The notes under the pieces were generated by a model that saw nothing but the letters and a program-made list of their open reading frames with translations, was not told the origin of the DNA and did not search any database. Shown piece by piece: positions 1 through 7,174 of a stretch of 15,938 bases of DNA. Source of the stretch: Acidobacteriota bacterium (GTDB taxonomy: Bacteria > Acidobacteriota > Thermoanaerobaculia > Multivoradales > SZUA-115); assembly GCA_003231035.1 (NCBI GenBank), contig QIHU01000607.1, positions 1-15,938 of the forward strand, read 5' to 3'. Both the position numbers and the translations under genes were made by a program. Positions within the stretch are counted from its first letter, which is position 1. The number at the start of each line of letters is the position of its first letter.

Positions 1-99
1 TCGAGACGGAAATCAACCAGTTCTAGCCATGAATTGGCCCCGTGAGCGACCGAAGGAACTCAACCGCACCCAAGGCTTCCCGAGGTGACTGGCTCCTAT

Positions 100-3024
100 T
101 TATTTCCTAGGGCTTGTCGTTAGCCTTGAGGCCTCTTGAGATGGCTTCAGCGGGCGCATCAGCCACCGTGGGCGCCGTGTCCCGTCGGGCGAAAACCTGT
201 CGGCAGGGCGGGTCTTAGCTAGCCACTCCACATAAGACCGGTGTGCCGCCTCCGTGTCTACCCTAATGTCACCGTAGCGGTCGCTAGCTTCGGCCGGCCT
301 TACCCGCACCGCCTGGTGCCAGCAATGCATTCCCGAGATCGGATCCGGGTGGACCGTGAACGTCAGGTTCTGGTGGACTCCGACGTCCGTCCACCAAATT
401 CTCGACGTGTCTGGATCCGTCGACTCGTAAGGGCCAGTCCCCTGCTTGCGATCCAGTGACCACCGATTCTCCTGGTGATCCAGCCCCACCGTGGCCATCG
501 CCTGCCGTTGGCCACTCTGGTGACTGTCACCTCCCTGCGGCCGCCAACGGCCCATGTGGTGGCTACAAGCGACGACCCCCGGCTTAATGCCCTCCGTAAT
601 CCAGGCCTTGACCACGAAATGGCCAATCTTTGTCTCTACCCGCACCAGGTCGCCGGTCTTCGCCACCCCTAGCCTTGCGGCGTCGCTCGGGTGCAACCAC
701 AGCGGGTTCGTGTGGGCAATCTCGTCCAACCACTTGGCGTTGGCGCTACGGGTGTGGATCTGTACCGGAATGCGGAAAGTCGAGATCAGCACCATTCCAT
801 CTTCCCCCAGCTCATCGGGATGGACGTGACTCTTGATGTACACCGGCAACGCGTACTCGGGCCAACCCCAATCGACCAGCGTGGACGAGAAGAACTCCAG
901 TTTGCCCGAGGGGGTGGGAAACCCGGCCAGGATCTTGCCATCCACCTTGACACCGACCGCGCGCCGGCCCTCGGCGTCCGGGTCGGGGGCACCGGTGGGA
1001 ACGACGTTGGGCGAGGCCGGCTTGGCGGCACGGGTGTAGATCCGGCCATACGCACCCTCGCCGACATCGTCCAACTCGCTCGCGTCGACTTCCCGCTCGT
1101 AGACCGCGCCGATGCCCCGTGCGACCTCGAAGACGCCATAGCGACGCATGTAGGACAGCGGCGTTTCCCCCTCGGCCTGGGCCTTCTCGGGCAATCCAGG
1201 GACGGAGTTCTCAAAAATCCAGCCATAGTATTCGTCCACCGACAACCGTTCGCCGGGATTCTGGGCCGACTCGACGAAGGCACGAATGCCCCGCGAGCCG
1301 TCCTCATCGAGCCTCCAGGAGAGTTCCAGCCAAAACTCGTTCTCCTCCCACACCTCGCCGGGATTAACCTCCCGGCTGTCAGTGAGTTCTTCCCCCAGCC
1401 GCTCGCGGGCGGCGCGCAGGACCGGTTGGCGAAAACCAATCCACTGCGCGTCATGCGTTTCGTAGGAATGCAGATCGTGGCGTTCGGACGAGTGGCCCAT
1501 GGGCAGCACCAGATCGGCAAAATAGGCGGTCTCGTTCCAGGTAGGGGTCAGGGCGACGTGCAAGCCAACCTTCTCCTCGTCATTCAACATCTCCAACCAA
1601 GAAAAACCGTCCGGGTTGGTCCACACTGGGTTGTAGACGCGACTGAAGTAAGTGTCGATCTTGCCCCGGCCCTGCTTGACCAGATGGGGCAGCAGGAAAG
1701 AGACCTCATTTTGGGCCAGCGGGTACTCCAGGGGCCAGGTCAACTCGTTCCAAACATCGGGGTGTTTGGGTAAGCGCATCGGCCGCGGAACGAACTTGTT
1801 CCAGGCATTGGGAAAAGTGCCGCCTTCGGTCGCCACCGAGCCGGTCAGCGCGCTGAGCATGAACAGACATCGCGCCACCTGCCAACCGCCGAGGTTGCCG
1901 GAGGAGGCGCTGCGCCAGTTGTGGGTCGACAGACGACTGCCCGCCCCCGCCACCAGCTTGGCGACCTCTTCGAGCTGCGCCGCATCCAGCCCCGACTCAG
2001 CGGCCGCGAAGGCGAAGGTATAGCCCTCGTACTGCGCATCGAGCACCAGCTCGAAGTTCTCGAAGGTGGCTTCGAGGCTGGGATGCTCGGCCTCCAGATA
2101 CTCTTCCCAGTTCCACCACCGACGCACGAAGTCGCGATTGTAGAGACGGTTCTTGATCAGGTAGCTGGCAATCGCCAACATCACCGCCGCCTCCGATCCC
2201 GGCTGCGAGGCGAACCAGTAGTCTGCGTGGGTGGCGGTGTTGGACAAGCGGGTGTCGAAGACAATCAGCTTGGCGCCGTTTTTCTTACCCTCCATCACCC
2301 GTTGCGCGTGGGGATTGAAGTAGTGGCCGGCTTCGAGGTGCGAGCTGATCAGCAGCATCACCTTGGCGTTGGCATGATCGGGGCTCGGCCGGTCGATGCC
2401 GCACCAGAACTGATAGCCGGCGCGAGCGGCGGAGGAGCAGATGTTGGTGTGCGAGTTGTGGCCATCGACCCCCCAGGAGGCGAGGATGCGCTCGGTGAAG
2501 CCGTCCTCGCCGGGGCGGCCGACGTGGTACATCACCTCGTTGTGGCGTTTCTCGTCGATCGCCCGACGGATCCGCTCAGCCAGGGTGTCGAGGGCCTCGT
2601 CCCAGCTGATGCGCTCCCACTTGCCCTCACCCCGAGCGCCGGTCCGGCGCAGCGGATAGAGGATGCGGTCGGGGTCGGTCACCTGGTTTAGCGTGGCCGG
2701 CCCTTTGGCACAGTTGCGGCCGCGCGAGCCGGGGTGTTCGGGATTGCCCTCGAACTTGCGCACCTGCATGGTGTCGCGGTCGATGTAGGCCAACAGGCCG
2801 CAGGCCGACTCGCAGTTGAAACAGGTGGTCGGCACCAGCATGTAGCGCCGCTCGACCCGCTTGGGCCAGGCCTTGGAATCGAGCTCGACCCAATCGTCCC
2901 AGCGCTCCTTGGGCGGATAGGCCGCTAGATGAACCCGGCTCGCCCCGGGGTAGAAGGTCTCGCCACGGGCCTCGGTTTCAGCCCGGGCGGCGCTAACTCG
3001 GCGGTTCAGATCCTTGACACTCAT
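100..3024 (-). CDS. Molybdopterin (Mo-bisMGD) oxidoreductase catalytic subunit, DMSO reductase superfamily
   Basis: This 974-residue protein is the catalytic subunit of a membrane-linked molybdoenzyme; its substrate is unknown. Near the N-terminus is the [4Fe-4S] signature C68-x2-C71-x3-C75-x29-C105, followed by the Mo-bisMGD oxidoreductase domain. Cys196 (context NICSSAARAGY) sits where formate dehydrogenase- and polysulfide reductase-like enzymes carry the Mo-ligating Cys/Sec, so it is the candidate Mo ligand. The C-terminal third holds a molydopterin dinucleotide-binding domain (around TNPLWLHPSDAARLGVAKTGD). No Tat signal is visible: the N-terminal RR is not followed by a hydrophobic stretch, so a cytoplasmic enzyme like sulfite dehydrogenase SoeA is one model. 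The ATG has a GAGAGGAAG ribosome site and lies 24 bases after the FeS-NrfD gene, so the two are co-transcribed. Formate, sulfite, thiosulfate or polysulfide are possible substrates; none is proven. Confidence 0.93.
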   Translation of the reverse strand: MSVKDLNRRVSAARAETEARGETFYPGASRVHLAAYPPKERWDDWVELDSKAWPKRVERRYMLVPTTCFNCESACGLLAYIDRDTMQVRKFEGNPEHPGSRGRNCAKGPATLNQVTDPDRILYPLRRTGARGEGKWERISWDEALDTLAERIRRAIDEKRHNEVMYHVGRPGEDGFTERILASWGVDGHNSHTNICSSAARAGYQFWCGIDRPSPDHANAKVMLLISSHLEAGHYFNPHAQRVMEGKKNGAKLIVFDTRLSNTATHADYWFASQPGSEAAVMLAIASYLIKNRLYNRDFVRRWWNWEEYLEAEHPSLEATFENFELVLDAQYEGYTFAFAAAESGLDAAQLEEVAKLVAGAGSRLSTHNWRSASSGNLGGWQVARCLFMLSALTGSVATEGGTFPNAWNKFVPRPMRLPKHPDVWNELTWPLEYPLAQNEVSFLLPHLVKQGRGKIDTYFSRVYNPVWTNPDGFSWLEMLNDEEKVGLHVALTPTWNETAYFADLVLPMGHSSERHDLHSYETHDAQWIGFRQPVLRAARERLGEELTDSREVNPGEVWEENEFWLELSWRLDEDGSRGIRAFVESAQNPGERLSVDEYYGWIFENSVPGLPEKAQAEGETPLSYMRRYGVFEVARGIGAVYEREVDASELDDVGEGAYGRIYTRAAKPASPNVVPTGAPDPDAEGRRAVGVKVDGKILAGFPTPSGKLEFFSSTLVDWGWPEYALPVYIKSHVHPDELGEDGMVLISTFRIPVQIHTRSANAKWLDEIAHTNPLWLHPSDAARLGVAKTGDLVRVETKIGHFVVKAWITEGIKPGVVACSHHMGRWRPQGGDSHQSGQRQAMATVGLDHQENRWSLDRKQGTGPYESTDPDTSRIWWTDVGVHQNLTFTVHPDPISGMHCWHQAVRVRPAEASDRYGDIRVDTEAAHRSYVEWLAKTRPADRFSPDGTRRPRWLMRPLKPSQEASRLTTSPRK

Positions 3025-3048
3025 CAGCTTCCTCTCAACTCAACAGGC

Positions 3049-4575
3049 TCAACTCAGCGGTACCGCTTGGCCCGCTTGCACAAAAGCATGCTCGGCGGCA
3101 AAGAGGCCGACCAGCGCCAAGGGTGCCGCGGCCACGCCGATCCACGGTGCGGCCACGGCGGCGGCGACCAGCACCACGCCAGCCCAAAAGAACGACTTAA
3201 AACGGCCGCGGATCATCTCGTGGGCCGCTAGCCGTGCATGCGCGGTCACATGCGGCAAGGTCGCCTCGCCCAACAGCAAACCGAGATGAAGCAAGCAGGA
3301 GGCGCCGAGCAGCCACGCGAGGAGACTCTGGTACTCACCCCCTTGGAAGAAATCGACCGCGAGCAAGGCGGCCGAACCCGCCATCAGGGCGTGCACCAGC
3401 AGCTGCGGCGGCAACAATGGGCTTTGCCAGAGGTCGCGGGCCTTGGCTTGGGCAAAGAGGTAGGCGGTGTAGATCGCGGTCATCGCCGCCAGCGGAATTC
3501 CAGCGGCTGTCAACCACTGTCGAGCACTCTCACCGACCACCAAATGGAGGCCCAAAACAGCGCCATATCCAGTGATAATGAACGCGCCACGCACCAGCCA
3601 GCTCTTCCATTGCGGCCGGGTGAAAATCTTGTAGAACCGTTCGGGGTGTTCGAGATCCCACAGCAGCAAAACACCGGTGAGGGCGAGAAAGACGGTCGCC
3701 ACTAGCGGTGCCGCCCACCGCCACAGAAGATGGTCGCTGGGGAGCTTGCCCGTCACCACCAGCAGCGCGGCCAGCAAGTAGACACCGGCGGCGACGCCCT
3801 TGGTCAAGGTGTACAGACTCACCCGCCAATCCCACGGCGCCGTATGGGGCACGTCGTAGGAGAGCAACGCCGCGGCCGAGGACGTACCGCCATCCGGGTG
3901 GCCCGAGACCACGTGGTGGCCGCCCTGCTTCTGCTCGCTCCACAGGAAGAGGCCGCCGTCAGGTCGGCGTGCCGCCAGCGGGTCCAGAGTCGACTGGTCG
4001 GCGCCGCGATAGAAAACCTTGGGGCGGGTCTCCTTCTCGGGCCGACGAACCGCCACCGGATTGCGGTGAATCAGTTGCGAAACCCGAGATTCTGGATCCA
4101 GCATGTCGCCCACCACGATCGCCTCCGTCGGGCAGACGACGACGCAAGCCGGTTCGAGCCCCATGTCGATGCGGTGCGCGCAAAAGTTGCACTTTTCCGC
4201 CGCTCCGTCTTCCGGGTTGATGAAGATCGCATCGTAAGGGCAGGCGGCGATGCAGGCCTTGCAGCCAATACAGGCATCTTTGTCGAAATCGACGATGCCA
4301 TCGTCGCGCTTGTACATGGCGGCGGTCGGGCAGGCGACGGCGCAGGGCGCCTCCTCACACTGGTTGCAGCGGGTCACCTGGAAGGCCCGCCGCACCTGTG
4401 GGAAGGTGCCCACATCCACGTATTTAACGTAGGTCCGGGTCACCGACAGCGGCACCTCGTTCTCCGACTTGCAGGCCGTGGTGCAGGCGTGACAGCCAAT
4501 GCAGCTCTCGTGGTCGAGCACCTTCGCCCACTTCGGGCCAGGGGAGCCGACTTCGACCGCGCTCTCGTTCCTCAT
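3049..4575 (-). CDS. Fused four-cluster ferredoxin (DmsB/PsrB-like) and NrfD/PsrC-like membrane anchor
   Basis: This 508-residue protein joins two subunits that are separate in most Mo-bisMGD enzymes. Residues about 15-160 form an electron-transfer domain with four complete [4Fe-4S] motifs: C25/28/31/35, C70/73/78/82, C102/105/108/112 and C129/132/144/148. A linker of about 85 residues leads to a membrane domain from about residue 250 with roughly eight hydrophobic helices. This contains the NrfD-type DLEHPERFYKIFTRPQWKSW segment at 307-326. NrfD-family anchors exchange electrons with the quinone pool, so the protein should wire the catalytic subunit encoded just downstream to menaquinone or ubiquinone. 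The ATG is preceded by AGGAGG at five bases. A strong predicted promoter lies upstream. The reading frame is uninterrupted across the junction, so the fusion is real in this sequence. Confidence 0.94.
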   Translation of the reverse strand: MRNESAVEVGSPGPKWAKVLDHESCIGCHACTTACKSENEVPLSVTRTYVKYVDVGTFPQVRRAFQVTRCNQCEEAPCAVACPTAAMYKRDDGIVDFDKDACIGCKACIAACPYDAIFINPEDGAAEKCNFCAHRIDMGLEPACVVVCPTEAIVVGDMLDPESRVSQLIHRNPVAVRRPEKETRPKVFYRGADQSTLDPLAARRPDGGLFLWSEQKQGGHHVVSGHPDGGTSSAAALLSYDVPHTAPWDWRVSLYTLTKGVAAGVYLLAALLVVTGKLPSDHLLWRWAAPLVATVFLALTGVLLLWDLEHPERFYKIFTRPQWKSWLVRGAFIITGYGAVLGLHLVVGESARQWLTAAGIPLAAMTAIYTAYLFAQAKARDLWQSPLLPPQLLVHALMAGSAALLAVDFFQGGEYQSLLAWLLGASCLLHLGLLLGEATLPHVTAHARLAAHEMIRGRFKSFFWAGVVLVAAAVAAPWIGVAAAPLALVGLFAAEHAFVQAGQAVPLS

Positions 4576-4621
4576 CGACTCCTCCTCGGTGATCGTGGCG
4601 ACGCACTGACTGCTGATCTCT

Positions 4622-4638
4622 TGACCTTCTGGTGGTCA
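4622..4638. promoter_or_regulatory. Inverted repeat TGACC-N7-GGTCA at the predicted transcription start
   Basis: The arms TGACC (4622-4626) and GGTCA (4634-4638) are perfect inverted copies separated by seven bases. The repeat touches the last base of the -10 box and covers the predicted start site of the molybdoenzyme operon, the usual place for a repressor operator. The arms are only five bases long, so chance occurrence is possible and no regulator gene lies next to it. Confidence 0.35.
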
Positions 4639-4666
4639 GGATAGAAGTGCTTTCACAGCCTGTCAA
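4638..4666 (-). promoter_or_regulatory. Predicted sigma-70 promoter of the FeS-NrfD/molybdoenzyme operon
   Basis: Reading the minus strand, a perfect -35 box TTGACA (4666-4661) is followed by a 17-base spacer and a -10 box TATCCT (4643-4638), four of six matches to TATAAT. The predicted start of transcription is near 4631, giving a leader of about 55 bases before the ATG at 4575. It is the best promoter match I found in the window and sits exactly in the divergent intergenic region. Confidence 0.72.
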
Positions 4667-4689
4667 ACGCCTCCCTCACCCAGCCGCCC

Positions 4690-4702
4690 GATACCAGGTA
4701 TC
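4690..4702. promoter_or_regulatory. 13-base palindrome GATACC-A-GGTATC upstream of the decarboxylase gene
   Basis: A perfect palindrome with six-base arms around one central base lies 49 bases before the predicted decarboxylase start. It could be an operator for the plus-strand gene. I found no convincing -35/-10 pair for that gene: the TATCCT at 4699-4704 that overlaps the palindrome has no good -35 box 17 bases upstream. Confidence 0.3.
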
Positions 4703-4738
4703 CTGCCCTCAACTTCGCAGCCGCGCGGATCGACAACC

Positions 4739-4749
4739 GGGAGGTGAGG
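4739..4749 (+). promoter_or_regulatory. Ribosome binding site deciding the decarboxylase start
   Basis: GGGAGGTGAGG ends two bases before the GTG at 4752, and its GGGAGG core is seven bases away. It supports the GTG over the in-frame ATG at 4632, which would add 40 residues with no family resemblance and run through the divergent promoter. Confidence 0.75.
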
Positions 4750-4751
4750 CA

Positions 4752-6113
4752 GTGCCATATCGCGACTTGCAGCCCATCATCGAGAGACTAGCGCGACACA
4801 TCGAAGCCGGCCCCGTGGCCACCAAGGTCCCAGCCAAAGAAATCCGCCGACACCTCGAACAGAGTTTCGATCTCGCCACCCCAATGCCGTTCACCGACCT
4901 TTTCTCCAAGGTGACGAAGATGCTCGACCGCTGGCAGGTGCAGGTCACCCATCCGCGCTATTTCGGCCTCTTCAACCCCAGCGTCACCACCGCCTCGGTG
5001 GTCGCCGACACCCTGGTCGCCGCCTACAATCCACAGCTCGCCGCCTGGTCGCACTCCCCGGCCGCCAATGAGATCGAGCGCTTCACCCTGCGCGCCCTAG
5101 CCGCTCGGCTCGGCCTCGACCCTGAGACGACAGCCAGCCACTTCACCAGCGGCGGCGCCGAGGCCAACTTGACCGCTCTCCTCGCCGCCCTGGCCCACAC
5201 CTTCCCTAGCTGGCGAGAGCAAGGGTTGCGCTCGCTGCCGGCCCAGCCACGGTTTTATCTTTCGCAAGAGGGCCACCACTCCTTCCACAAGGCCGCCCGG
5301 GTCAGCGGGTTGGGCGACGACGCCGTGGTCACCATCCCGGTCGACGCGGGCGGGAGAATGCGGCTGGGCGCCCTCGAAGCGGCGGTCGAAGCCGACCGTC
5401 GGGCCGGCTTCGCGCCCATGATGGTGGTGGCGACCGCCGGGACCACCGGCAGCGGCGCCATCGACCCCCTGGCCGAGACCGCCGCCTTCTGCCGCCGCCA
5501 ACCCTTGTGGTTGCACATCGACGCCGCCTGGGCTGGCGCCGCCGCCCTGTCACCCAAGCTGCGCCCTCACTTGGCCGCCATCGACCAGGCCGATTCGCTG
5601 ACCTTCGACGCCCACAAGTGGCTGGCGGTGCCGATGGGAGCCGGAATGTTCTTCTGTCGCCACCCGACGGCGGTGAAAATCGCTTTTGACCAGCACACCC
5701 CCTACATGCCGGCCCCCGGCGGTGGCGCGACCGAAGATCCCTACTCGCGCTCCTTGCAGTGGTCGCGCCGCTTCATCGGCCTCAAGCTCTTTGTCACCCT
5801 GGCCGAAGTCGGCTTTCCCGGGGTCATCGAGCGGATCGAATCCCAGACCGATCTGGGCGACGAACTGCGTCGACTGCTCACCGCGGCGGGCTGGAGGATC
5901 GCCAACGACACACCGCTGCCAGTAGTCTGCTTCACTCGTCCCGGGGTCGAGATCCCCAGCCTCGTCCGCCAACTCCACCATCGCCAGATCGCCTGGATGT
6001 CGCCCATTCGCATCGGCGGTGGGCCGCTGCTGGTGCGCGCCTGTATCACCGGCCACCGCACTACGTCGGAAGACCTCGTCGAAGTGGTGGCTCGTCTAGC
6101 CGAGCTAGTCTGA
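4752..6113 (+). CDS. PLP-dependent group II amino acid decarboxylase (aromatic-L-amino-acid/glutamate decarboxylase family)
   Basis: A 453-residue, fold-type I PLP enzyme expected to remove CO2 from an amino acid in the cytoplasm. Landmarks are SGGAEAN (133-139) for phosphate binding, the GHHSFHKA segment (174-181) with the His that stacks on PLP, HIDAAW with Asp257 contacting the pyridine nitrogen, and FDAHKW with Schiff-base Lys289. The HPRYFGLFNP segment (67-76) is typical of the family's N-terminal region. Length fits the bacterial family (about 450-500). I chose the GTG start because of its strong ribosome site. It is the only plus-strand gene in the window, diverging from the molybdoenzyme operon and ending eight bases from the stop of the convergent acyltransferase gene. 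The substrate (Tyr, Trp, Phe, Asp, Glu or diaminobutyrate) cannot be read from sequence, and no amino acid/amine antiporter is adjacent. Confidence 0.93.
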   Translation: MPYRDLQPIIERLARHIEAGPVATKVPAKEIRRHLEQSFDLATPMPFTDLFSKVTKMLDRWQVQVTHPRYFGLFNPSVTTASVVADTLVAAYNPQLAAWSHSPAANEIERFTLRALAARLGLDPETTASHFTSGGAEANLTALLAALAHTFPSWREQGLRSLPAQPRFYLSQEGHHSFHKAARVSGLGDDAVVTIPVDAGGRMRLGALEAAVEADRRAGFAPMMVVATAGTTGSGAIDPLAETAAFCRRQPLWLHIDAAWAGAAALSPKLRPHLAAIDQADSLTFDAHKWLAVPMGAGMFFCRHPTAVKIAFDQHTPYMPAPGGGATEDPYSRSLQWSRRFIGLKLFVTLAEVGFPGVIERIESQTDLGDELRRLLTAAGWRIANDTPLPVVCFTRPGVEIPSLVRQLHHRQIAWMSPIRIGGGPLLVRACITGHRTTSEDLVEVVARLAELV

Positions 6114-6121
6114 GGGCCGAT

Positions 6122-6829
6122 CTAGTCTGAAGGAAGAGGCGCGCGGACCGGCTCGCTGTCGCCCGCTCCACTCAGCTCGTCGGCCCGCGCCTGGAGGGCC
6201 ACCATCCGGTCCTCCAGATCCACGCACCATTCCTTGAGCTGCGCCGCCCTCATCCGCGCCGGCACCTCGAAAGGCTCGCCGTAGACCACATCGACCCGGG
6301 CAAAGGGCAGCGGCAAGAGGGTGCGATCCCAGGCGCGACGAAAAATGTGCGCCGGCCGCGCCGAGGCGGTCACCGGCAGAATCAATCCTCCGCTGCGCCG
6401 CGCCAACGCCACCACCCCGCCCTGCACCCGGCCGCGCGGCCCGCGTGAGCCATCGACCGCCAAACAGGCTCCCAGCCCCGGCGAAGCCTGCACCCGGTCG
6501 ATCATGTCGACCACCGCTTGCAGCCCGCCGCCGCCGGACGAGCCCCGCACCACCTCAAAACCCAGCCGCTCCTCGACCCGCGCCATCGCATCCCCGTCGA
6601 GGCTCTTGGAACACATCGAAAGCCAGCGGCCATTGCGCCGCCGACTCATGTGGCGCAGGAGCAGGAAAATTCGACCATGCAGAAAGGCCCCGATCACCGG
6701 CTTCCCGGAACCCAGGGCCGCGACCAGATGACGGCGGTCGGTCTCCCGATAGCGCCAACTGGCATCGAGCAACCGGATCAAAGCCAAAGCCACCTCGGGC
6801 ACGACGACTCGCATCAGCAGCCGCTTCAT
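6122..6829 (-). CDS. DUF374-type lysophospholipid acyltransferase family protein
   Basis: This protein of about 235 residues matches the DUF374 branch of the lysophospholipid acyltransferase superfamily. It has FLHGR with His51 in the catalytic-His position, SKSLDGDAMARVEERLGFEVVRGSS-type sequence (about 74-98), the signature VDGSRGPRGRV (125-135), then a run leading to LPVTASA and VVYGEPFEVP. Such enzymes are thought to move an acyl chain from ACP or CoA onto a lipid acceptor at the inner membrane; the true acceptor is unknown. The classical HX4D motif is not complete here, as is usual for this branch. It follows the ACP gene by about 20 bases, so it probably takes the chain built on that ACP. 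I prefer the ATG at 6829; a GTG at 6835 would add two residues. Confidence 0.87.
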   Translation of the reverse strand: MKRLLMRVVVPEVALALIRLLDASWRYRETDRRHLVAALGSGKPVIGAFLHGRIFLLLRHMSRRRNGRWLSMCSKSLDGDAMARVEERLGFEVVRGSSGGGGLQAVVDMIDRVQASPGLGACLAVDGSRGPRGRVQGGVVALARRSGGLILPVTASARPAHIFRRAWDRTLLPLPFARVDVVYGEPFEVPARMRAAQLKEWCVDLEDRMVALQARADELSGAGDSEPVRAPLPSD

Positions 6830-6849
6830 GACCACGACCCGACCCCGCT

Positions 6850-7095
6850 CTAGCTAGCGTGGTTTTGCAGATAGGTGACCAGATCGCCGGTCGTCTTCAT
6901 CGCCAACATCTCCTCAACCGGAATCTGCACCCCAAACTCCTGCTTCAGATCGAAGATCAAATCGAGGACCGCCAACGAATCGAAGCCAAACGACTCGACC
7001 GTCGTCTCCTCGCTCACCGCGGCCCAATCGATCTCTTCGGCCGACGACTCCTCGACCGCCTCGCCAACTCGCGCAAGAATTTCCCGCCGGTTCAT
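6850..7095 (-). CDS. Acyl carrier protein
   Basis: An 81-residue acidic ACP of normal length. Ser40 in FGFDSLAVLDL is the phosphopantetheine attachment site, followed by the helix-III-like EMLAMKTTGDLVTYL. It would carry the growing acyl chain as a thioester for the ketosynthase and ketoreductase encoded just upstream, and donate it to the acyltransferase encoded just downstream. The ATG at 7095 is set by GGAGG at seven bases. The in-frame extension up to 7296 lies over the repeat array and the ketosynthase gene and does not resemble protein. It is likely a dedicated carrier for this block rather than the housekeeping AcpP, because the acidic DSLD core is changed to DSLA. That reading is inference. 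Confidence 0.92.
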   Translation of the reverse strand: MNRREILARVGEAVEESSAEEIDWAAVSEETTVESFGFDSLAVLDLIFDLKQEFGVQIPVEEMLAMKTTGDLVTYLQNHAS

Positions 7096-7104
7096 ACCGT
7101 CCCC

Positions 7105-7174
7105 TCCACAGTGCTGACTCCGCAGTGTTGACTCCGCAATGTTGACTCCACAATGTTGACTCCACAATGTCGGC
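7105..7174 (-). repeat. Five tandem copies of a 14-bp unit between ketosynthase and ACP genes
   Basis: On the minus strand the unit is GTCAACATTGTGGA. Five contiguous copies occupy 7174-7105 with one to four substitutions each: the copies bounded by 7174, 7160, 7146, 7132 and 7118 differ mainly at positions 2, 4, 8 and 11. The array begins directly after the ketosynthase stop (7175-7177) and its last copy supplies the GGAG of the ACP ribosome site. Every unit junction recreates GGAG, so several weak ribosome docking sites stand in a row. A 14-bp period is not a codon multiple, so it is non-coding. Confidence 0.92.

Noticed and set aside
1..99. Possible end of a plus-strand gene or a terminator after the Mo subunit gene
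   Set aside because: One plus-strand frame is open from the edge to a TGA at 86-88, and another ends in a TAG at 24-26, but neither is recognisable. No stem followed by a T-run is visible on the minus strand.
691..1773. A 360-codon open frame opposite the Mo subunit gene
   Set aside because: Its translation is low-complexity and Gln/Arg/Gly-rich without domains; it is a shadow of the 974-residue gene.
3730..4644. A 304-codon plus-strand open frame opposite the ferredoxin-NrfD gene
   Set aside because: No motifs, and the minus strand carries four intact FeS motifs here.
4621..4647. Plus-strand promoter TTGACC with a TAGAAG -10 for the decarboxylase
   Set aside because: The spacing is only 15 bases and the -10 match is poor; the bases are better explained by the minus-strand promoter and inverted repeat.
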